From positions 1 to 64,000 of the forward strand of contig NZ_JAGGKQ010000002.1 of NCBI RefSeq assembly GCF_017873815.1: a DNA stretch of 64,000 nucleotides. The letters are read 5' to 3'. The position numbers and the translations under genes were made by a program. Shown here piece by piece: positions 59,353 to 64,000 of this stretch; the stretch's first letter is position 1; every line of letters begins with the position of its first letter. The DNA is from Halorubrum alkaliphilum (GTDB lineage: Archaea > Halobacteriota > Halobacteria > Halobacteriales > Haloferacaceae). Below the pieces are notes generated by a model. It made no database searches. It saw only the letters and a list, made by a program, of their open reading frames with translations, and had not been told where the DNA came from.

Positions 59353-60069
59353 ATGGCTCGCCTTCGGTTCGCCCTGTTGAACGCCGCCCACGACGGCGCG
59401 AACACGCGCCGAAACTTCCGCCGTGAGATCGACGCCGACCTCGCCGAGTTCGAGGCGGTCGAGGGACACCTCCCCGACCACACCGACTTCGACGGGGTCG
59501 TCGTTACCGGCTCGCGCTCCTCGGTCTACTGGGACGAAGCGTGGATCCCGCCGCTCGTCGAGTACATCGCCGAGGCGGCCGAGAACGGTGTCCCGGTGCT
59601 CGGCGTCTGTTACGGGCATCAGGTGCTCGCGGAGGCGCTCGGTGGCCGCGTCGCGGGCATGGACGGGTTCGAGATCGGCTACAACACGATCCGGCAGGTC
59701 CGTGATGACGAGCTGTTCACCGACGTCGAGGAGTCGTTCACGGCGTTCACCACGCACGGGGACACGGTCGTCGACCTCCCGCCGGGAGCGACGCTACTCG
59801 CGGAGAACGAACACGGAGTTCACGCCTTCCGGAAGGGCCACTCCTGGGGCGTCCAGTTCCACCCGGAGTACGACGTCGAAACCGCACGCGAGGTGACCGA
59901 GGGGAAACGAGAGCGGATCGGCGACGCCCGCGTCGACGAGGTCCTCGCGGAGATCACGCCGGAAGCGTACGAGGCCGCCTGTGAAGCGAAGTCGCTGTTC
60001 GACAACTTCGTCGCGTACACACAGGATCTGAAACACGAGCGAGAGGCGGCGACCGCCGCTGACGACTGA
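59353..60069 (+). CDS. Class I glutamine amidotransferase (GMP-synthase-like)
   Basis: 238 aa from the ATG at 59353; a CTTTGAG element is ~30 bp upstream. Triad residues: Cys86 in GVCYGHQVLAEALGG and the His-Glu pair in WGVQFHPEYD. FDGVVVTGSRSSVYWDEAWIPPL precedes the Cys loop. It is a stand-alone amidotransferase with no synthase domain, so it releases ammonia from glutamine for an unknown acceptor, or acts as a gamma-glutamyl hydrolase-like enzyme. The C-terminal helical tail is ~60 residues. Confidence 0.82.
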   Translation: MARLRFALLNAAHDGANTRRNFRREIDADLAEFEAVEGHLPDHTDFDGVVVTGSRSSVYWDEAWIPPLVEYIAEAAENGVPVLGVCYGHQVLAEALGGRVAGMDGFEIGYNTIRQVRDDELFTDVEESFTAFTTHGDTVVDLPPGATLLAENEHGVHAFRKGHSWGVQFHPEYDVETAREVTEGKRERIGDARVDEVLAEITPEAYEAACEAKSLFDNFVAYTQDLKHEREAATAADD

Positions 60070-60141
60070 GTCAGAACTCGAATCGCTCGACCCCAGCCAC
60101 TGCCGACAACTACTTTCGACGTGGCGCTGTAATGAGGATCG

Positions 60142-60666
60142 ATGATAGTCGGCCGGATGGAGGGGTGGTTCACGCGGGTCAAAACGGAGATTCAACGCTC
60201 TTTTGCCGAGGAGTACACCCCAAAGGAGACGGCTGGGAGTTTTTCCGTTGGCGTGTTCATCACGATGTTGCCGACGCTCGGAACCGGGCTCCTGTTGTTC
60301 TTCGTTCTCGCGTGGCTGTTCGACCGTATCAACCGCGCGGCGCTGGTTGCGTCCGTCGTCGTCTTCAATCCCGTCGTGAAATGGGGCGTGTACGCGGCCA
60401 GTTTCACGCTCGGTGTACTCATCCTTGGGCCGGTGCCGGGCGTGTCGACCGCGGAGGTGTCGCTGTCGGCCGGCCCGGATGTCGTCGTCCGCCTGCTGGT
60501 CGGGAACCTGATTCTCGCAGTCGTCGCGGCCGTCCCCGGCTACTTCGTCTGCCTCCGGCTGGTGGAGGCGTACCGGACCCACGAGATCGATGTCGTCGAC
60601 GCGGTTTCGGAGATCGTCGAACCCGACGAGGAGGAGTTGGCGAGCCCACCGGGAACGGACGACTGA
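60142..60666 (+). CDS. DUF2062 family membrane protein
   Basis: 174 aa; a start at the ATG 60157 (five codons later) is equally possible. An amphipathic N-terminus (EGWFTRVKTEIQRSFAEEYTPKETAGSFSVGVFI) precedes about three to four hydrophobic helices, with NPVVKWGVYAASF in the DUF2062 core. The C-terminus is acidic. Family function unknown. It stands before the PIN-ATPase gene on the same strand, 100 bp apart. Confidence 0.75.
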   Translation: MIVGRMEGWFTRVKTEIQRSFAEEYTPKETAGSFSVGVFITMLPTLGTGLLLFFVLAWLFDRINRAALVASVVVFNPVVKWGVYAASFTLGVLILGPVPGVSTAEVSLSAGPDVVVRLLVGNLILAVVAAVPGYFVCLRLVEAYRTHEIDVVDAVSEIVEPDEEELASPPGTDD

Positions 60667-60766
60667 TCCGTCGGGGGGCGGACCGATTCGCCGGGGGGCA
60701 AACCGACCGATCCGGCGGTTCGCGGCGGTCGAACACTCTTATACCGTTCCCGCCCGGAACTGGGGT

Positions 60767-62659
60767 ATGAACGTAGTACCGGACACTAGTGCGGTCATCG
60801 ACGGCCGCGTGTCCGAACGTGTCGAGGACGGGTCCTACGAGGGCGCGACCGTGATCGTCCCGGAAGCCGTCGTCGGCGAGCTGGAGTCGCAGGCGAACGA
60901 CGGGCTGGAGTCGGGGTGGGACGGCCTGAGCGAACTCCAGCGACTCGCCGAATTCGCCGACGAGGGCCGGATCGAGCTCCGGTACGTCGGCGACCGACCG
61001 ACCGGAGATGCCCGGTCACACGCAGCCGAGGGCGATGTCGACGCGCTCATCCGCGAGGTCGCCGACGCGGAGGCCGCAACGCTGCTCTCCAGCGACATCG
61101 TTCAGGCGGAGGTCGCTCGCGCGAAGGGTATCGACGTCGAGTACGTCGAGCCGGTCGCCCGCGGCGTCGTCGACGAGCTTCCCATCGAGGAGTACTTCAC
61201 GGACGACACGATGTCCGTTCACCTCAAAACGGGGACGAAGCCGAAGGCGAAACGCGGCGCGTTAGGCGAGATGCGCTACGAGGTCATCGAGGAGACGGAG
61301 ACGACCGAGGAACGAATGACCGAGTTAGCGAACTCGATCGTCGATCTCGCACGGCAGTCTTCCGAGGGGTTCATCGAGCTCTCCGACGACGGAATGGACA
61401 TCGTCCAGTACCGTAACTACCGGATCGCGGTCGCCCGCCCGCCGTTCGCCGACGGGGTCGAGATCACGGCGGTTCGGCCCATCGCGAAGACGACGCTCGA
61501 CGACTACGAGTTCGCGGACGAGCTCCGCGAGCGCTTCCGCGAACGGAAACGCGGCGTACTCATCGCCGGGTCGCCCGGTGCCGGCAAGTCCACGTTCGCG
61601 CAGGCCGTCGCGGAGTTCCTCAACGACAGCGACTACGCGGTGAAGACGATGGAGCAGCCGCGCGACCTCCAGGTCGGCCCGGAGGTCACCCAGTACGGTG
61701 CACTGGGCGGCGAGATGGCGAACACCGCCGACTCCTTGCTCTTGGTCCGCCCCGACTACACGATCTACGACGAGGTCCGCAAGACGAAGGACTTCGAGGT
61801 GTTCTCGGACATGCGGATGGCCGGCGTCGGGATGGTCGGCGTCGTCCACGCCTCCCGCGCGATCGACGCGCTCCAGCGGCTTGTCGGCCGCGTCGAACTC
61901 GGGATGATCCCGCAGATCGTCGACACGGTCGTCTACATCGAGGCAGGCGAGGTCCACACCGTCTACGACGTGACGACGGAGGTGAAGGTGCCCGCGGGGC
62001 TCACGGCGGAAGACCTCGCTCGGCCCGTCATTCAGGTTCGGAACTTCGAGACTGGCACGCCCGAGTTCGAGATATACACGTTCAACCGGCAGGTCGTCAC
62101 CGTCCCCCTGAACGACGAGGAGGGAGAAGAAAGCGAGACCGGAGTCGGCCGTATCGCCAAACAGGAGATCGAACGCGAGATCCGGTCGGTCGCGCACGGC
62201 CACGTCGACGTCGAACTGAAGGGGAACGACGAGGCGATCGTCTACGTCGGCGAGGGCGACATCGGTACGGTGATCGGCAAGGGTGGCGGTCGGATCGCCG
62301 ACATCGAGAACCGGCTCGGCATCGAGATCGACGTTCGCACCCACGACGAGAAGCCGGGCGGACGCGGTGCGGGCAGTGCGGGCGAAAACGGTGCCGGCGG
62401 CGCGGGCGAGGCCGGCGGACAGGTCGGCGAGGAGCGCGGCTCCGTCGTCCAGCCGGAGATCACCTCCCGACACGTCGTTCTCGACGTCGAGGGTGGCGTC
62501 GGCGAGACGGTCGAGGTCCGGGCGAACGGCGAATACCTCTTCACCGCCACGGTCGGTCGCGGGGGTGAGGTCCAGGTGTCGCGCGGCTCCGCGATCGCCG
62601 AGGAGTTGGAGGACGCGATCGACCGGAAGCGGACGATCACCGTCGTTTCCGCACGCTGA
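60767..62659 (+). CDS. PIN domain-ATPase-KH protein
   Basis: 630 aa from the ATG at 60767; CTTATACC ~28 bp upstream is the TATA box. Domains: PIN nuclease fold (1-140, acidic residues in VVPDTSAVIDGR and LLSSDIVQAEVA), a VirB11/PilT-like ATPase (about 215-440, P-loop GSPGAGKSTFAQ, later VRPDYTIYDEVR), and a KH domain (GTVIGKGGGRIADIENRLGI). A Gly/Ala/Glu-rich stretch (about 528-560) follows the KH domain, then a small β-domain. Conserved in archaea. Thought to act in RNA metabolism; substrate not established. Confidence 0.88.
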   Translation: MNVVPDTSAVIDGRVSERVEDGSYEGATVIVPEAVVGELESQANDGLESGWDGLSELQRLAEFADEGRIELRYVGDRPTGDARSHAAEGDVDALIREVADAEAATLLSSDIVQAEVARAKGIDVEYVEPVARGVVDELPIEEYFTDDTMSVHLKTGTKPKAKRGALGEMRYEVIEETETTEERMTELANSIVDLARQSSEGFIELSDDGMDIVQYRNYRIAVARPPFADGVEITAVRPIAKTTLDDYEFADELRERFRERKRGVLIAGSPGAGKSTFAQAVAEFLNDSDYAVKTMEQPRDLQVGPEVTQYGALGGEMANTADSLLLVRPDYTIYDEVRKTKDFEVFSDMRMAGVGMVGVVHASRAIDALQRLVGRVELGMIPQIVDTVVYIEAGEVHTVYDVTTEVKVPAGLTAEDLARPVIQVRNFETGTPEFEIYTFNRQVVTVPLNDEEGEESETGVGRIAKQEIEREIRSVAHGHVDVELKGNDEAIVYVGEGDIGTVIGKGGGRIADIENRLGIEIDVRTHDEKPGGRGAGSAGENGAGGAGEAGGQVGEERGSVVQPEITSRHVVLDVEGGVGETVEVRANGEYLFTATVGRGGEVQVSRGSAIAEELEDAIDRKRTITVVSAR

Positions 62660-62783
62660 GCGGGGAGATCGGCCAGCGCCGCTCACCGCGTTCCGTCGTT
62701 TCACACGAACGGGTTCGACGATCGTCGATAAAATTCCCTCCTGAAAGATAACGCTTTTTTGATGGTGGTCGGAAGTACGTGGC

Positions 62784-63926
62784 ATGTCAGACGAGCTGAA
62801 ACGCGGGTTGGAAGGCGTCCTCGTCACGGAGTCGGAGCTCAGTCACGTCGACGGGGAGGCTGGGAGGCTCGTGTACCGCGGGTACGACATCGAGGAGCTA
62901 GCACGCGGCGCGAGCTACGAGGAAGTGCTGTACCTCCTCTGGCACGGTTCGTTGCCGACACGTGACGAACTCGACTCCTTCTCGGCGTCGCTCGCCGCCG
63001 AGCGCGACGTGGACTCGGAGGTGCTCGAAACGGTTCGGACGTTGGCCGACGCCGACGAGCGGCCGATGGCCGCGCTTCGAACCGCGACGTCGATGCTCTC
63101 GGCGTACGACGACGACGAGGCGGTCGAGAGCCGCGGAGAGACCATCGAACAGGGAACGCGGATCACGGCGAAGGTCCCGACCGTGCTGGCCGCTTTCGAG
63201 CGCGCTCGACAGGGCGAAGCGCCCGTCGACCCGGATCCCGACCTCTCACACGCCGGGAACTTCCTCTATATGCTCACCGGGGTCGAGCCCGACACCGTGA
63301 GCGAGGAGACGTTCGACATGGCGCTGACGCTCCACGCCGACCACGGGCTCAACGCCTCCACGTTCACGGCGATGGTGATCGGCTCGACGATGGCCGACGT
63401 CTATTCCGGCGTCACCGGCGGGATCGGGGCGCTCTCCGGATCGCTTCACGGCGGCGCGAACCAGGACGTGATGGAGCTACTTTATGAGATCGACGAGTCC
63501 TCGAAGGACCCGGTCCAGTGGGTGAAGGACGCTCGCGATGCGGGCCGTCGCATTCCCGGGTTCGGCCACCGGGTCTACGAAGTGAAGGACCCCCGTGCGC
63601 GTATCCTCGAGGACAAGCTCCGTGATCTCTCCGATTCCTCGGGCGATCGCACGTGGCTCGACTACACCACCGCCATCGAGGCGCACCTCACCGAGGAGGG
63701 GCTTCTGGAGAAGGGGATCGCCCCGAACGTCGACTTCTACTCCGGATCCGTCTACGACAGCATGGGTATCCCGATGGATCTGTTCACTCCCATCTTCGCG
63801 ATGAGCCGCGTCGGCGGCTGGGTCGCACACGTCGCCGAGTATCAAGAGGACAACCGCCTTATCCGTCCGCGCGCCCGGTACACTGGCCCCGAGTCCGCGG
63901 AGTTCGTTCCGATCGACGAGCGATAG
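62784..63926 (+). CDS. citZ: Citrate synthase
   Basis: 380 aa. Condenses acetyl-CoA and oxaloacetate in the TCA cycle. Blocks: LVYRGYDIEELARGASYEEVLYLLWHG at the start (in pieces), LHADHGLNASTF with the first active-site His, GSLHGGANQDVM with the second, PGFGHRVYEVKDPRA, and NVDFYSGSVYDSMGIP. The acidic surface and length fit the halophilic archaeal enzyme. CGCTTTTTTG ~28 bp upstream of the ATG gives a leaderless promoter. Confidence 0.95.
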   Translation: MSDELKRGLEGVLVTESELSHVDGEAGRLVYRGYDIEELARGASYEEVLYLLWHGSLPTRDELDSFSASLAAERDVDSEVLETVRTLADADERPMAALRTATSMLSAYDDDEAVESRGETIEQGTRITAKVPTVLAAFERARQGEAPVDPDPDLSHAGNFLYMLTGVEPDTVSEETFDMALTLHADHGLNASTFTAMVIGSTMADVYSGVTGGIGALSGSLHGGANQDVMELLYEIDESSKDPVQWVKDARDAGRRIPGFGHRVYEVKDPRARILEDKLRDLSDSSGDRTWLDYTTAIEAHLTEEGLLEKGIAPNVDFYSGSVYDSMGIPMDLFTPIFAMSRVGGWVAHVAEYQEDNRLIRPRARYTGPESAEFVPIDER

Positions 63927-63957
63927 GCGAGTCTCGGGATGGGCGTGACCGGCGGGA

Positions 63958-63977
63958 TCGGTGCTTATATATAAATC
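63958..63977 (+). promoter_or_regulatory. Promoter for a gene beyond the window
   Basis: GGTGCTTATATATAAATC has a strong archaeal TATA box on the plus strand, with no start codon yet before the window ends at 64000. On the minus strand it could also serve as a box, because the core is palindromic. Confidence 0.4.
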
Positions 63978-64000
63978 TTCGTCGGCGAAACCGCCGTTCT

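Overview
The window comes from the chromosome of an extreme halophilic archaeon (class Halobacteria). Evidence: GC-rich DNA, strongly acidic predicted proteins, archaeal-type information genes (archaeal AlaRS and IleRS, SRP19 with an SRP 7S RNA, Cbf5 and Gar1, RtcB with archease, Dph5), HMG-CoA reductase for isoprenoid lipids, archaeosortase A, CheF, and many genes with a TATA box about 27 bp before the start codon (leaderless transcripts). A Halorubrum-like genus is an inference only. There is no CRISPR array, no complete insertion sequence and no prophage.

Layout. 1-407 holds the first copy (minus strand) of an intergenic hairpin element. 408-9928 carries a CARF-like regulator, cofH (F420 synthesis), a CadD-type transporter, a small AT-richer gene, HMG-CoA reductase, a GNAT enzyme and a large multi-sensor kinase. 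9497-22973 is housekeeping and unknown haloarchaeal genes: archease-rtcB, a truncated P-type-ATPase-like protein, cheF, dsbB, an orphan Dam methylase, UspA, DUF63, DUF2150, a TatD-like hydrolase, an HTTM protein, a tetrad-repeat membrane protein and an AstE-like hydrolase. 23295-28732 holds an oxidoreductase, cmk, cbf5, artA and an MgtC/DUF4010 protein. 28733-29443 is the second hairpin element. 29444-35453 has two paralogous CBS proteins around a pair of small membrane proteins, dph5, porAB and an Lrp regulator. 35495-40288 has a GNAT gene with a nonsense codon, ileS and two unknowns. 40289-41376 holds the SRP RNA and the third hairpin element. 41377-52486 is purE and an eleven-gene respiratory complex I operon. 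52570-63926 has gar1-srp19, a second kinase with DNA hairpins inside its ATPase domain, alaS, an alpha/beta hydrolase lacking the nucleophile Ser, a glutamine amidotransferase, DUF2062, a PIN-ATPase-KH protein and citrate synthase.

How genes work together. Archease activates RtcB in RNA ligation. Cbf5 and Gar1 belong to one H/ACA pseudouridylation particle. SRP19 binds the SRP RNA found 12.4 kb away. Pyruvate:ferredoxin oxidoreductase, citrate synthase and complex I (without NuoEFG) form a central carbon and respiration set.

Most striking unexplained signals. First, a three-copy intergenic element: a TATA box sits exactly 33 bp before a conserved CCTCCAAAG block in every copy, followed by a long variable hairpin with a C3/C3 internal loop and a conserved block of about 59 nt. 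It looks like a family of structured non-coding RNAs. Second, a hairpin array inside the histidine kinase gene at 53720-53947 has compensatory changes between its repeat copies.
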